DNA of 64,000 nucleotides from Acanthopleura granulata (taxonomy: Eukaryota; Mollusca; Polyplacophora; Chitonida; Chitonidae). Each line of letters begins with the position of its first letter. The first letter of the stretch is position 1. The stretch is taken from positions 41,301,073 to 41,365,072 of the forward strand of contig JABBOT010000002.1 in assembly GCA_016165875.1 (NCBI GenBank). The letters are read 5' to 3'. Both the position numbers and the translations under genes were made by a program. A model generated the notes under the pieces. That model searched no databases. It had not been told where the DNA came from and saw only the letters and a list, made by a program, of their open reading frames with translations. Shown piece by piece: positions 13,860 through 26,669 of this stretch.

Positions 13860-14339
13860 ACATCGCTGGAAAAAGTCATGTAATTTCAAGACTGTCTGGA
13901 AGGAAATGTGTTGTGACTTGTGTCATTGACAGTATTGAAGCATAGGCGCTTTGGGACACTGGTTCACAAGTCAACATTATTCCAAGGTCCTGGCTGAAAT
14001 CACATCTTCCAGACAAAACTGTCCGGAGTATAAAGGAACTGTTATCTGATAACCTGAATCTCACAGCCGCAAATGGGACTGAAATTGGTTACTCAGGTTG
14101 GGTGGAAGTGTATTTTTAGTCTGACTAGTAACAAACATAAGGTGTTGCCAGTTCCATTGTTAATAACTGATGAACAGGGTTTAATGTCATTGAAGAGTAT
14201 GTTACAGATAATGCTCTCCCGGTTGTTAATCAGACCAACTGTCCTGTTACGTTGCAATGTATTTCAAGAGCCCTTTCTCCCAAACACAAGTGTCATGCTA
14301 GGAAAGTGCTTGATGTACTTAGAGAGAGAAAAGATGTGA
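13860..14339 (+). pseudogene. Aspartic protease remnant
   Basis: ALWDTGSQVNII with the active-site DTGS at 13955-13966. A TAG stop lies directly upstream at 13943 and the frame shifts downstream (VLPVPLLITDEQG). The protease is not translatable as one unit. Confidence 0.75.
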
Positions 14340-14406
14340 GTTTTTAAGAACATCAAGAAAAGGGTTTCATGTCCCACCTAAACAATTTATTTCTGTATCA
14401 TGTAAT

Positions 14407-15554
14407 GTGATATCTGATTCTTGTACACCTGGTATTTGTACACTGTTTGAACATGATTTGGAATCTCTCATCCCATATGGTATAGATGTTACAGAAACGG
14501 CTGTAGAACTGTCTAAGCATGGCAAGGTTAATACGGTATTACGAAATAATACTAATCATGCTATTACTGGAAGAGGAAGAAGACGCCAAGGAACTCTGTC
14601 CTTATTTGAGTCCATTACTCCTGTTTGTAATGATTCGTCAGAATGTAATGTAAATGTATCAAAGATAAATGTAGATGAGCGGGAGCAGCACGAACAGTTC
14701 GACTTGGATAAGTGTAACCTGTCTGAGCAACAGAGGAAAACAGCTCGAGACATGCTTCACAGTGAGATCGGGGCTTTTGCAAACGATGATAATGATATTG
14801 GTTGTGTGAAGGATCTTCAAATGGACATTAACCTTACAGATCAAATTCCTGTCCAAAAGGCATACTGTTCAATTCCCCGTCCACTATATCAAGAAGTGAA
14901 GGACTACATCCAGAATCTGATCCAGTAAGGTTGGGTGACTAGAAACAAGCCATCATGTTCATCTCCTCTCGTGTGTGTTCGCGAAAAGTGTGGAGGTTTG
15001 AGACTTTGTGTGGTTTACCGTCAGCTAAACGCTAAAACCATCAAGGACAGACAGCCTCTTCCTCGAATTCAAGAATCGTTGGAATCTTTGAGGTAATGCG
15101 TGGTTCACCGATTTGGATCACGGGGAAGGCTTACCACCAGGGATTCATCAAAGAGGGTGATCGTCACAAGACAGCTTTTGTCGCACCCTGGGGACTGTAT
15201 GAATGGGTCCGCATATGGTTTGGCCTCACAAAAGCGGCGGCTGTGTTTCAACGCCACATGAATGACAAATGCGGTTTGCCATACATCGACGACGTTCTGG
15301 TCTACAGTGCTACATTCGTGCAATGCGTCAAGGATGTGCAGACAGTGATAAATCCACTGAAGAAGACTGGAATCAAGCTTAAGAAACCGAAATGCCACAT
15401 CTTCCAGAACCAAGTACGTTACCTGGACCATGTAATCTCTGAAGATGGGTATAAGTCAGATCCGGAAGATGTGAAAGCCGTTCAAAGCCTGAAGGACAAA
15501 ACGCCTGGGAATGTTGGAGACGACAGACAGCGGATGAGATTCATTGGCTATTAG
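14407..15554 (+). pseudogene. Reverse transcriptase remnant
   Basis: The N-terminal part ends QEVKDYIQNLIQ and then meets TAA at 14926. Homology continues in frame (RNKPSCSSPLVCV, LRLCVVYRQLN) until a stop and frame change at about 15095, then FVAPWGLYEWVRIWFGLT and the catalytic YIDD at 15282-15293 (YIDDVLVYS). The palm is recognisable but interrupted, and about 12 residues before YIDD appear shortened. Confidence 0.88.
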
Positions 15555-15693
15555 GAGATATATTCCACACTTTTTCACGCAAGGTCAAGCCCATCTATGA
15601 TTTGATGAGAATCTCAAGTACTTCACCAGATAGCGATTGTTCAAAGAGCTGTAAACCACAGAGTCTTCATACAAAGGACATGCCCCATCTTGT

Positions 15694-16044
15694 GTGCCAG
15701 TTCTGAACATCAGAGAATACCTCATCGACCTCATCGTTGACGAGAGCTCCCGTGATGGCCTATCCGGACTTCAACAAGCCTTTTGTCTTACATACGGCCA
15801 TGGTGCAATGTTGTACCAGAAGTTGTATCACAGTCAGGATGATGGTGTCCTGCGTATCGTTGGATGCGGCTCTAGAACATTAACACCGACAGAGAAAAAC
15901 TATTACTTACACTCCGGCAAACTGAAATTGGGCTATTGTTGGCAGATTCAACGACTAAATATTCTACGCCCTATCATTCGTCGTATACAGCGACAACAAC
16001 CCTCTTACATACGAAATGACTTCAGCCAGGTTAGATGCAACTAA
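15694..16044 (+). pseudogene. RNase H remnant
   Basis: DESSRDGLSGL, LRIVGCGSRTLTPTEKNYYL and HSGKLKLG correspond to the Ty3/gypsy RNase H strand and helix blocks. An insertion or duplication around GHGAMLYQKLY and a stop at the end disrupt it. Confidence 0.75.
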
Positions 16045-16363
16045 AATGCGATGAGTCTCAGAATTAGCAGAGTAATTTTTGCATTGAAAAACCGTCCAGG
16101 GAGGGCAAACGGCGATGCAGACGGATTGTCACGTATGCCAGTCCCTGTTATATCCATGATGGATGGCTGCACAGAACATGTATCCAAGGACATTTTTGGA
16201 GCTGTGTTAAATGGCATCCAGGTCGTGATTCACATTGTCGCTGCAGAAACTCCTAACAAAGAACATACTGATGTAAAGGTGATGAGTGCTACCATACAGA
16301 CCCTTGACCGGAACGAAATTGCATTCGCCCTGAAAGAGTATTCTCAAAGACCTTGTTCACCAT

Positions 16364-17205
16364 ATGCAGCATCCGTCAAAGAGAATGTTATCAGGTACGC
16401 CTCAAGTGGCAGCTTTCGTCCGCCAAATAAAGAAACTGAAACTCGTGGATGGTGTCTTCTACAGAGTCACGACTTGCCCTGATGGATCGATATGTCGGCA
16501 GTTAGTTCTACCCGAAAAATACAAAACGATCGTGTGTGATAAAGCTCATTTAAGCATGGGACATCCCGGATCACAACGAACGCTAAGCTTGATGATCGCT
16601 TCTGTTGGCCTCGTCTTCAGAAAGATGTGGAAGACTTCATCAAGAAAGGTTGTTCCTGTAAGGAAAGTAAGCATCCTGCCCGCAACAAAAGAGCACCTTT
16701 ACAGCACATCAACGCAACCATGCCATGAATACATTCTTATTGTCATTTCACAAGGTTTGTTCAAACCTATCCAACGAGGAACACAAGTGGAAAAACTGTA
16801 GCGGACAGGATCTTTAACAACTACATCATGAGGTTTGGATTCCCAGGCCGCATTCACCACGATCAAAGCGGAGAGTTCGAAAATAACCTGATCAAGCGCC
16901 TTGATGAACTGTTTCACGTATCCAAATCCAGAAGTACCCCATCCCATCTTCCAGGGAACGGGCAATTGGAGCGTTACAACCGAATCCTTCTGAACATGGT
17001 CAGAACGCTCTCAGAGGTTCACAAGTTCAACTGGCACAACCATCTCAACAAGATGACCTATGCGTACAGCTGCACTAAACAAAAGTCTACCGGATACACA
17101 CCCTTCTTTCTAGTATTCGGAAGATCCCCACGTCTACCAGTGGACGTTCTCTTTGGTGTGCAGCAGGACACTCATTTCCGAGAATCAAGTTATATAGAGG
17201 ACTAG
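16364..17205 (+). pseudogene. Integrase remnant
   Basis: The zinc-binding region starts VLPEKYKTIVCDKAHLSMGH, but the CxxC half lies in another frame near 16650. The catalytic core is open at 16828-17205: Asp at 16861-16863 and Glu at 16969-16971 are separated by exactly 35 residues, the DD35E spacing. The first catalytic Asp, expected near 16.75 kb, is not readable. Two or more frames are needed. Confidence 0.85.
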
Positions 17206-17226
17206 AAAGCTGATTTAAGGAACGCA

Positions 17227-17643
17227 ATGCAAGCTGCATTTGAATATGCCAAGCGAGCAACAAAACATTCTAAGAAGAATTACGACAAGAAAGTGTACAG
17301 CACTGTTCTCATAATGGGTAACAGGGTACTGGTTCGTAATTTAACCCCTAGAGGTGGTCCTGGCAAGCTTAGAAATTACCGGGAAGACAAGATGCACGTG
17401 GTGGAAAAGCGTATCCAGAATGACAGTCCCGTTCACTCTGTTCGACCAGAGACAGACAAAGGACCTCAGAGAGTCATACATAGAAACTTGTTTTCACCTT
17501 GTGATTCGCTCCCTTTGGAATGTGGCGTGGACATCAAATCCAGTATTTGCCCACCAACGAGAACAGCAAAACGTATAACATCTCGACCACAGCCAATGGA
17601 TCAAACATCGGAGGAGGATGTTGTGGAAGGATCGGAGCGCTGA
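17227..17643 (+). pseudogene. Integrase C-terminal GPY/F-type module
   Basis: KKNYDKKVYSTVLIMGNRVL, VRNLTPRGGPGKLRNY and VIHRNLFSPCDSLP match the integrase C-terminal module of Ty3/gypsy elements, which helps target choice. The frame is open for 138 codons and ends shortly before the 3' LTR. Confidence 0.8.
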
Positions 17644-17679
17644 CGTAGTGGAAGGATGTTTCGTCACTTCAAGATTTAA

Positions 17680-18102
17680 TGCTGATGCTAAACCATGTTC
17701 ATACAGGTGATTGGATAATATCGTACTCCCTAAATACTGGTACACTGTATGTATGTGTTTTGGGAGGGGGGTGTTTTTTTTTTTTGTTTTGTTTTGTTTT
17801 CTTTTTTTTCATTGTTTTTTTCTTTGTTTGTTTTTTTTTTCTTTTTTTACAAAGAAATTGTTACGTCGAAAGTCCGATTGTCGTATTTTGAGTCATTATA
17901 ATGAAGCTGAAGCGGGTTCGTGTTTTGACTGTAACCAAACCGTGTGAATCCGAGACGGGTGATGTGGTTTCATCCGCCCGGTTTATTTGTTTAATAAACC
18001 TTTTCACAGATCTATACCTGTAGTGTCCTGTCCAGTGACTTGTCAACAATATATGAAAGGGTCCTGTCCAGTGACTTGTCAACAATATATGAAAGGGTTA
18101 CA
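17680..18102 (+). repeat. 3' LTR
   Basis: Homologous to the 5' LTR but with a longer T tract and an intact AATAAA near 17990. A 38 bp segment (GTCCTGTCCAGTGACTTGTC onward) is tandemly duplicated at 18022-18098; the 5' LTR has one diverged copy. The difference between LTRs indicates an old insertion. Confidence 0.85.
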
Positions 18103-18107
18103 GTAAC

Positions 18108-20129
18108 GCGAGCGTTATCCCAAAGTAGTATTTTAGAAAGAATCCGTAATCTGTATAAAAATCTAAACGATCACTATACAACAAGAGATCGATACGGATC
18201 TGAATGTTAAACCTAATTCCGTATATTTGTTTGTAAAATCAGCGGTCAGATGTATCCGATATTATTAATTACATGGTTACTGAGTGAAATCATACGAAAC
18301 TACAAGGGGCTGGTAAGCCTTATATTGGGCCATTCGTTAGCCTGGCCCAATGTGAGGTTTACTGGCCGCCATATAGTTTGGTGTCCTTTCACTGGGTAAC
18401 CATGTAACGAAAACTTTAAACTTAAAACTTGTTACTTGAAAAACCACGGCCACTCGATACCAGCCCGTAAACCCTGTATATGGCATATACCAACCTCTTA
18501 CATATATACAAGAAGTACTTGTTAGGAAGCTGTTATATGGCATATACAGGGTTAGCGGGCTGGTTTCCAGCTCCAATGTGAAAAACAAAGTAAGCTTCAC
18601 AGGCGGAACGCTGTTCGCTGTAGCGTTCAAGTTCGTCCCAAAGACAGGGGGTCAACATAACACAGTCGCGGAAAGTTGGATAATTTGACAACGTATGTTA
18701 TATCAAAAGTTCTCTTCGTGACACTGGCACAATTATGATAATTTTTCAATCAAAATGCGGAATATATCGCGTCGAACTAGGCCGAATCACCACCGAAGCC
18801 CTACTGTTTTACGTCCGACATTAAAGGGCGGTTTGCCGGGCCTCCCTGCATATAGGTCCGCTGAAGGCTTAACATAGCACAAAAACAAAACAGAGCCATG
18901 CTTACATATAACATGGCAGCCGAAAGCGAAGTCGTTGACGGTGTAATGAGGTCTTTATGAGAATTTAATATATTATAGTTGTCACACAAGTGAAGCCTGC
19001 GCATTTTCACAGGACGAAACTGGGAAAACTTTTCTGTCATGTGGCGCACAGCAGAGGGAGGTTGGGCGGTATTAGACCAAATGTGTGTGTAACATTGATG
19101 TTGACTTCCACCATGGGGTTAAACTATTTTACCTCCATGCTTCCACCGACTGCATCTGGTTGTTGTGAGAAATCAGTCCATCAGGACATTACGAGGCGAG
19201 TTTGAAAGATCATGCCTGCCCAAGAAACTTTGATGAACAGGATTATAGTTTCAGTAATAGATATCAGGCAAACATACTGATGCTTTCAAATGTATATGCA
19301 TCGCTTTCGGACATATTTAATAGTGTACGGGTACAATCAAGTTTGAGTACATATTAGTTATAAGTCCCTAGGTTTATTATACATGTACCTGATACATTGA
19401 TGGGATAATACATTTATATACACATGTTTTAATTGATAGTAACAGAATGTCTCAGACATCAGCACACAACTGCAAAATAAACATTCAGTACTCTCTCACC
19501 CGCACGCAGTTAAAAGGTGTTTCATAGATACACAAATTGTGCACTTAAAGGTATGATAAATTAGAACATGTGGACAGTACTCTTTTTCAACTGAGTCTTG
19601 TACATACATGTACTTCTGGTACTTTTCAGACTGTACTTTGAAGTGGTGAATTGAGAAATTTGAAAAATTCTTTTTTCCACATATTGTTATATATTCATAT
19701 ATACCTTAGACAAACTGTTAGCCACCCCAAGTGAAGCATGATAAAAAGACATTAAGTCATCTAAGAGACAGGTCACACAAGTTCTTATTAGCAAATCTGT
19801 GGCTCCTTCTCATGTAGGTGACATTTGGGTCAACTCCTGCACCAGATATAATACTTGAGACAAAACATTTGCCCTGCAAAGCTGGAAATGGTTTTATTAT
19901 TACTATTGTAGAATGTGCAACATAAATTAACTAAACTATTACCTATTTGAACACTTTCCTTTACAAGAATAAATTTATATGTCAATATTAAGAAATACTG
20001 GTCAGTATATTTCTTAAAATTAAGACAATCATGAAATTTGAATGCTGTTCAGTTAATGTAACTAGTAAACTATTACTTTATTATATGGCTATGGTCCATA
20101 TATTATATCCATGTATATATATTCATTTC
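18108..20129. other. No gene recognised; one inverted repeat
   Basis: Arms of 30 bp at 18460-18489 and 18534-18563 pair with about 27 matches around a 44 nt spacer (TATACAGGGTT core). Otherwise AT-rich sequence without domains. Confidence 0.5.
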
Positions 20130-20240
20130 ACTGTTCATTAAGGCCAAATTCAAGAATGTTTTCACTTACACCGTGGTGATCAGTTTTATGGGTCTAGAAA
20201 ACCACCGTCTCGAGGGTAAACCACTGATCTTTTTTGCATC
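20130..20240 (-). mobile_element. SINE-related repeat, family C, copy 1
   Basis: Shares ATTCAAGAATGTTTTCACTT, GATCAGTTTTATGGGT and AACCACCG-type blocks with copies at 20378-20520 and 55712-55840. The end module resembles that of SINE family A. Confidence 0.55.
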
Positions 20241-20377
20241 TGAACAGTATCTTCCAAATGAAATAAATTATGTATTCATATAAATGAAAGAGCGACATGA
20301 AAGTTATATGGTCTTAAATTTATAAATATAAATAGTAAACCACAACTATATAACCATGACTACATACTGTTATATTT

Positions 20378-20520
20378 GGCTGTTCATTGAAGGCAAGCTA
20401 GAGATTTCTTCACTTACATGATGGCAATCAGTTTTATTGGTGGAGAAAACCAGAGTACCAAGGTGAATCGTGGACCTTCGGTAAGTTACTGACAAACTTC
20501 CCCACTTGTGAAATATACGG
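20378..20520 (-). mobile_element. SINE-related repeat, family C, copy 2
   Basis: TTTCTTCACTTACATGATGG, AATCAGTTTTATTGGTGGAG and GGACCTTCGGTAAGTTACTG blocks. The two neighbouring copies share flanks (CTGTTCATT), so they may come from a local duplication. Confidence 0.55.
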
Positions 20521-22620
20521 ATATATGTACACACCTTGTTGGCATTTACATGTTTACATGAATGTAAATATACCAGCATTTGTAATTGTTTATTATATTT
20601 AAAAGAGAATACTTTCATAAATGGTCAGGATAACGTTGTTTTATAAATATTCAGGTGTGTTGTGGCTTATAATATCTGTCGCATTCCCTGCTGAACATTT
20701 GCCGGGCTTAATGACTTTTCAACAAATGATGCATTAAGCGTCTGTATAAAATTCCAACGTAATCCCTTAACTCATATCAGTAAATAAAATGTTTTCTTTT
20801 ATTATAATGTACATGTTTTTGTTGCTTTAAGTACCTGCGATACACTTACATGTATTGCTGTTGTCACCAGTGGTCACTTTGCTAGCCTGGTGTCATTAAT
20901 ACATATGCTTGTGAGTCTGAATCTAAGATAAACTGTTGAACTGATATGTCACTATAATCTTAATTCATCGGTTGTGTTTAATATTCCTTAAATATATTGT
21001 TGTGTACGAAATTTGCTAGTGTGTGGCTAGAGAGTGAAAAGCAAGAACAGATTTATTAACCAGTACCAGCATTCAGATCAAATGCTACTTCCAACATGCA
21101 GCCTATAACATGTAAATATGTGAATGTACCTGGGAATATTTTCGGAGTTGTATTTATCGGGAGAGATGTATACCAGAATGATATTTAGAAAGTGTACCAG
21201 TTTAAAGAAGCAGGTGCTTTACATGAAACAAGATATATATATGTAGTTTCAGTCTACGCGTCACCCCGCTACGTTGATATTGGGATAAACACGACAATAT
21301 AAACATGACTTAATTCCGACACGTGGTTTTTTGATTCAAGCACGTGACACTTTTCCCATTTTTACTGATAAATTGACCTCTTTTAGGATAAATCAAAGTG
21401 AGGATAAGTCGCGGGTAACAATATGTAACCCCTCACTAGTGTCTGCGTTTCGTCAGCGCACCCATATAGCAAAAACTATCAGAGTTTTAGGCCCAATTGG
21501 TTCATCACGGCGATACAAGGAAACACAATTTTGTTACCGTAATATTAAAAATAAGCGCAGATTGATATATGATGTGTTAGGGTGCCTACGGGACTACTTC
21601 TTACTCCGCCAACAAAAAAAATTCCGTGTTATAATGAGTATATTCTTCTCATTGTGCTGCTTTTGTGTGGGGAACTTTTTGTTACAGCTCGTTTGGCCAA
21701 ACTAGCGCGGATTCATTTCAATACCGTGCAGACCCGCCGTCATTGAGACGAAAGTTCCTTTCTAAGCGTCTTTCAGCGAACAGCGTACGGCCTATCAACA
21801 GTAATTACCCATCTCGTCGAGGAACTTTGAATTACTAACCAGTTATCTGGGAATTATGACATGACAACGTTATTGACAATGTTCATTCAACATTCCTTTA
21901 TGACGTTGTGTTATTGGTGTCATTGTTTGGACACATTGTAACTGTTACTTCATGGCGTTCTCCCTACAGTTGCGCATGTGCTACAGGCTCTAGAGTTATA
22001 CCTGTCATTCACGTGGCCATCACTGTCCAAATAAAGCAGGGGATTTTATCTGATGGGGGGTAAAACTGGTTACCAGCAACAGTGAAATACTCACATTAGT
22101 GTTCGTTATTTTCATTTCAATTCACACAGTAAGCACAAGATATCTCAGTTTAGTGTCTAATTTTATGGTTGTTGACATTCTGAAGTCATTCGTCAAGACG
22201 CCCAGTAACAAAAAATATGTTAAGTATGTCAGAGTACAGTAGGAGAACAATCGTTTTCATCTCTTCCACACACCTCGATCGACATCGGAGGCGGTACCCA
22301 TTCTCTCCACATGTGTTAATGTGCCGAAGTGGTCAGATTTGTGTTCAGAAAGGATACCCATGAACAGATTAACTAAAACAAGATCAAAGTGGGTATTGAC
22401 ATTGACGCGATTTAAAAAACATTTAATATTGGTCAAGAACATTTAGCAATGAGCAGTGTGGAGGGTGCACATTTTATTGCATATTGTCTCTCTAGTGCTT
22501 AAGTTTTCAATGATACCTGATTACCGATGGTTAAAAATGTCGATATATTTTGGGCTATGGTATTAAAGCATACCCTCACGAAAATGTTCCACAACCGTAG
22601 TACGTTGCCATTGGTTTGTC
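20521..22620. other. No gene recognised
   Basis: A frame of 124 codons at 21331-21705 lacks motifs and a splice context. Nothing else is supported. Confidence 0.5.
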
Positions 22621-22629
22621 ATTTCGTCT

Positions 22630-23440
22630 TTTCTAATGAGCCCTCAGCATTCACTCCAAATTTGCCATTATCTTTATTCTCCCGAATCCCGTCCTTTAAG
22701 ATCTCTGGGCCCATTGCCTATTCCAAGCAGCAGCCTGAAGGTCTCTCCCAAGCCTCTCTCCAGTTTCCCATAATCTTCGTCTTTCTAAAGTCGCTTTGTC
22801 TATGTTTAAGTTCTTTTATTTCTTTTCCCCTGACATGTCCGCTTTTTGCCGTTTCCAGCATGTCTTTATTCCCATTCTCTCAGGCGCTGTTTTCTTTTCT
22901 TCCAAAATTCCGTCACTTTGTCTCTCCTACGACCTCGTCACATTATCTTCCCCAAGGCGCGAGTTGTTGGTTTTCTCCTCTATCGAGGCCCCGATAATTG
23001 GCCTTTAGCAAAAGTCTAGGTCGCCTCTTCTAAAGATGTTGCACGTGTGCCTCTTAGTCAACCTTTTCTGTTCTCCCGATACTCAATGACTGTCTATAGA
23101 AGCCACGAGGTTTTCCTAAATACACTGTAGTGTAACTTGTCTTCGCCATTGTTTTGGTTCTCGAAAAACGCCATAACTTTATTAGACTTCAGCAATATTT
23201 TTCTCTTAATCGCCGTAATTTTATCCATCTTTAGAAACCATATTTTTTGTTTTTCCCAGTACCTCGTAACGTTAACCGTCTTCACAAGTCATGAGTATGG
23301 TACTCCCAATACCCCTAACGTTAACAGTACCTACAAGTCATGGGTGTGGTTCTCCCAATACGTTGTACCTACACAAAAAGAAGACTGTCATGACCTTGGT
23401 TCTCATGACCTTAAGTTCTTCAAGACAGAAGCATAGTGTT
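22630..23440. repeat. Highly degenerate pyrimidine-rich minisatellite
   Basis: TTCTCCCAAnnC and CGTCATTATG-like words recur at about 25-30 bases, grading into better copies at 24.9-26.7 kb. A 156-codon frame here (22527-22997) is a product of the biased composition. Confidence 0.45.
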
Positions 23441-23997
23441 TACCTGAATGAGGTTGCGCCTCTCTTACAAGATTGTAGCGTGGCCCTTTCTGAGGTCGCT
23501 GTTCACTGCGCAGAAACATACGTAAAAAGCAATACTGGTAACGTGCAAAACAGGACCAGTAGGATAGGTGTCGGAAGCTGTCGTGACCTGGGGGACGGAT
23601 CGGCCATCATAGCCAATATTAGGCGAGGGTTCAAGGGCCGCGAGGGCCCCGGAAGCCCCGCGCACCCAGATGCCTGGGGATGCATTCTGATCAATATTAA
23701 GGAACTAAAGTAGAGATCTGAAAATGTTTTGTAAATTTAGAGCTGACTGAATTTTACCTGGCTCCTTTGCGATATCCCGTTCAAAAGATTGTATAATAAA
23801 TAAAAGTGAGAATATCTCTATATGTTAGGTTCTATCATTAGGCTTTCATTAGAAATACGGTATGTGCATGGGAGAAGAAACACTCTCGTACTTTAATCAC
23901 AGACATGGACTCTGAATGCAGAGAAAAAACGACATTGTAATTTAAATCGATAAACATCGTTACGATTTTAAGGCTTCTGGAAACTGTGACACTTGGC

Positions 23998-24190
23998 GTT
24001 TAACGTCAACAATATTTCAGTCATATGACGACGAAGAGTGGTTTGTATGTATATATATATACTTTCAGGTGCTGCCTCAACGAAAGGAATTGCCGCAGAT
24101 ACCCAGTCCATCATATTGATGCCGGGGTGACCAGTCATTGTAATACCCCCATAATGGTGAGCCAGGAAGCAGCAACTTCCTCGTTGTTTG
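23998..24190 (-). mobile_element. SINE family B fragment
   Basis: ATTTCAGTCATATGACGACG is shared with 40845-40862 (TTTCAGTCATATGATGAC), followed by TGCCGCAGATACCC and a trailing block corresponding to the family B body. It is disrupted by an AT microsatellite near 24048. Confidence 0.5.
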
Positions 24191-24779
24191 GCCACTCGAC
24201 CACCTGGTAGACTTGTGACATTGTATTGGATTTTATTTGCTGTTGTTATAGCTACATTTGTTTTTAACTTTAATTACCTTTGTATTCTGAAACGGATGAA
24301 AATAAATTTGAATCTTTTGACCGGAAAAACTTCAATAAACTGCTAAATCAAAATGAATCCTTCATTCTAATGTGTAACACGGCAAATGGAGACAGGAAGA
24401 AGCATTGTATGCATGTATGCACTTATCTCTTACATGTCACATAGCTTAGAAAAAATCAGCACTCGGAATTCTCCTGGTGTTTTTTAGAACATCAAGATTA
24501 ATTTTCCATTTAAAAGCAATTTGGTTGGATGATTCACTTCCACGTTTCAAGTTATTTCCTGATTGTTCAGTGTTGACATCAATTAGACCTTTATGCTGTT
24601 TGAGGGGGGAAATTAAAATAGAAAAACAATGGTTAACTTAATTTAGGCATCCTTCTCAATCCTTCATTCACATACTTTCAGAACAAACGTGTCGTAAAAA
24701 ATAAAATCATACATTTATATGTTGCAAAAGAAAATATTATGAATGTAATTGTTAAAATGTAATACCAATTAAGGACCGG

Positions 24780-24845
24780 GTCCTCGGTGGCCGAGTATAG
24801 TCTCTGCGCTCGCCTACGGTCACTGTAAGCCCGTAGCCTTAATGC
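24780..24845 (+). mobile_element. tRNA-like SINE head fragment
   Basis: CCTCGGTGGCCGAGTATAGT then GCGCTCGCC resembles a tRNA D-arm and A box. It is too short and diverged to be a tRNA gene. Confidence 0.35.
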
Positions 24846-24904
24846 AGCATATATATAGCAAAGTTCGACCATCTTTTAATTTGTCGTAGCTTGTGTTTAT
24901 AGAG

Positions 24905-26665
24905 AAACCGTGCAAATCCATGTCAGACTCTTCGAAGTCCTAATGTCTGTACAACAACTTGGGCATAACCACAATGTCTCGATTCGTATCTGGCCACATG
25001 TTTTCCACGACGTCGTAACTCTGGGTACCTCTGTCTTCTCCGAGACGTCGTCGCCATGTCTCTCAGAAAATGTCTTTATCATGACTCTCCCAATATGGCA
25101 TCATTACATAGCTCCCAAGGCGTTGTCATTACGTTCGTCTTAAGGCGCACTTTTCTTCACCATGACTCTCCTAAAACGTATCACTATGACTCTCCCAAAT
25201 CGCGCCTCTATCACTCTTCTAAGGCGCGTCACTAAGACTCTTCTAAGGCGCGTCACGAAGGCTCTCCTAAGGCTGGTCACTATGCAAGACTCCCAAGACG
25301 TCTTTGATGTGGCAAGACGCCTTCAGTATGGCTCACTAAAAATTCCATCATTATGGCCCTCCCAAAATGCCGATACTACTTAGCTCTCCCAAGACGCCTT
25401 TACTATGGTTCACCTAAAACTCCATCATTATGGATTTCCCACAACGCCGACACTACTTAGAGCTGCCAAGACGTCGTCAGTATGGCTCAGATAAAATTCC
25501 GTCAATATGGCTCTCCCAAAGTTCCGTCACTAAACAGCTCTTCTAGGAAGCGGTCAGTATCTCAAAACGCTGACGAGTAGGATCTCTTCGAGGGAGTTAA
25601 GGTCGGCCGTCAACTAGCCCCGGAAAGGTTAACTCAAACATGCCATATTTTGAGGCCGAGATGTTAGAACACATTAATCTTTAATAAACCTCAATAAATA
25701 CTATTTGTTTATTTTTTTATCAAAATTATTCTACAGCGAAAATTTTCAATCACTTTGGTGCTAGACTTAAAGTGAGGGTGACTGTGTAGCGTGATTTGAA
25801 ATGATCTGCAACCTCTGCGAAGGTGGTTTAGGAATGAGAAGGCGAGGGCTTGTTTTCAGTAGTATGGCCTACTCAAAATGATGTTATTATGACCTCCCAC
25901 ATTTTGCCGTCATAATGGCTCTCCCAAAAGCTCTTTCAAGACATCGTCAATATATCAAAACGCTACCCGGGTATGGCTCACTTAAAACGCGGCCGCTATG
26001 CCTCCCAAACACGCCGACTCTAGACTCCATCACTTTTTTGTCTAAGACGCCGTCACCGTATGTCTACCTCGAGGCAGTCACCTGGGGCTCGGCCTCTGCA
26101 AGGGACCGGTATTATTGCTCTCTCAAAATACCGTGAGTACAGCTCTTCCAGTGTACTGCCAACATCTAAAGACTGAAAGTATGGTTCAGTCAAAACGTGT
26201 TTGTTATGGCTCTCCCCAAACTTCGTAACTTGGATTTTTCATGGCTCCGTCTCTATGCTTCTCACAAAAATGGCCGTTAATATGGCCCCTAGACGCCTTC
26301 GGTATCTTAAGGCGCGGCAGGTCAATATATTTCAACACGGGTTGGGTATCTCTCTCAAAACGCTGTCATTGTGTCTCGCTTACAATGCCGTCATTAAGGT
26401 TCTTTCAAGACACCGTCATTGTGGTTCTCCCAAGACACCATCAGAATGTTTCTCACAGGGTGTGGTTCTCTCAAGACAGCGTCAGAATGGTTCTGACAAA
26501 ACATCGTCATTATGGTTCTCCAAATACACCACCAGAGTGATCCTCTCAAGACACCGTCAGAATGATTCTCCTAAGACACCATCAGAATGGTTCTCCCAAG
26601 ACACCATCAGGATGCTTCTCCCAAGACACCATCAGGATGCTTCTCCCAAAACAGAATTATTTTCC
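24905..26665. repeat. 25-29 bp minisatellite, two blocks
   Basis: Units of GGTTCTCCCAAGACACCATC plus AGAAT are regular at 26400-26665 (25 bp) and degenerate at 24905-25570 and 25870-26400. Overlapping frames of 60-170 codons are repeat artefacts. Confidence 0.8.
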
Positions 26666-26669
26666 CCAG

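Larger units (their letters stand above)
11349..18102 (+). mobile_element. Ty3/gypsy LTR retrotransposon, old and broken
   Basis: About 6.75 kb bounded by two similar but diverged LTRs. The interior reads gag, protease, reverse transcriptase, RNase H, integrase in the Ty3/gypsy order and ends in a GPY/F-type module. There are many stops and frameshifts (for example at 12971, 13943, 14926 and 15095), so the copy cannot encode its proteins. No envelope-like frame is seen. GTAAC at 11343-11347 and 18103-18107 may be the target duplication, but the left LTR edge is uncertain by a few bases. Confidence 0.92.

Noticed and set aside
11343..18107. GTAAC as a definite 5 bp target duplication of the LTR element
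   Set aside because: It fits one choice of left edge, but with canonical TG...CA ends it is off by a base, and a 5 bp match in diverged flanks may be chance. Kept only as a possibility.
22527..22997. 156-codon plus-strand frame rich in Ser, Phe and Pro
   Set aside because: Explained by pyrimidine-rich degenerate repeats, which suppress stop codons.
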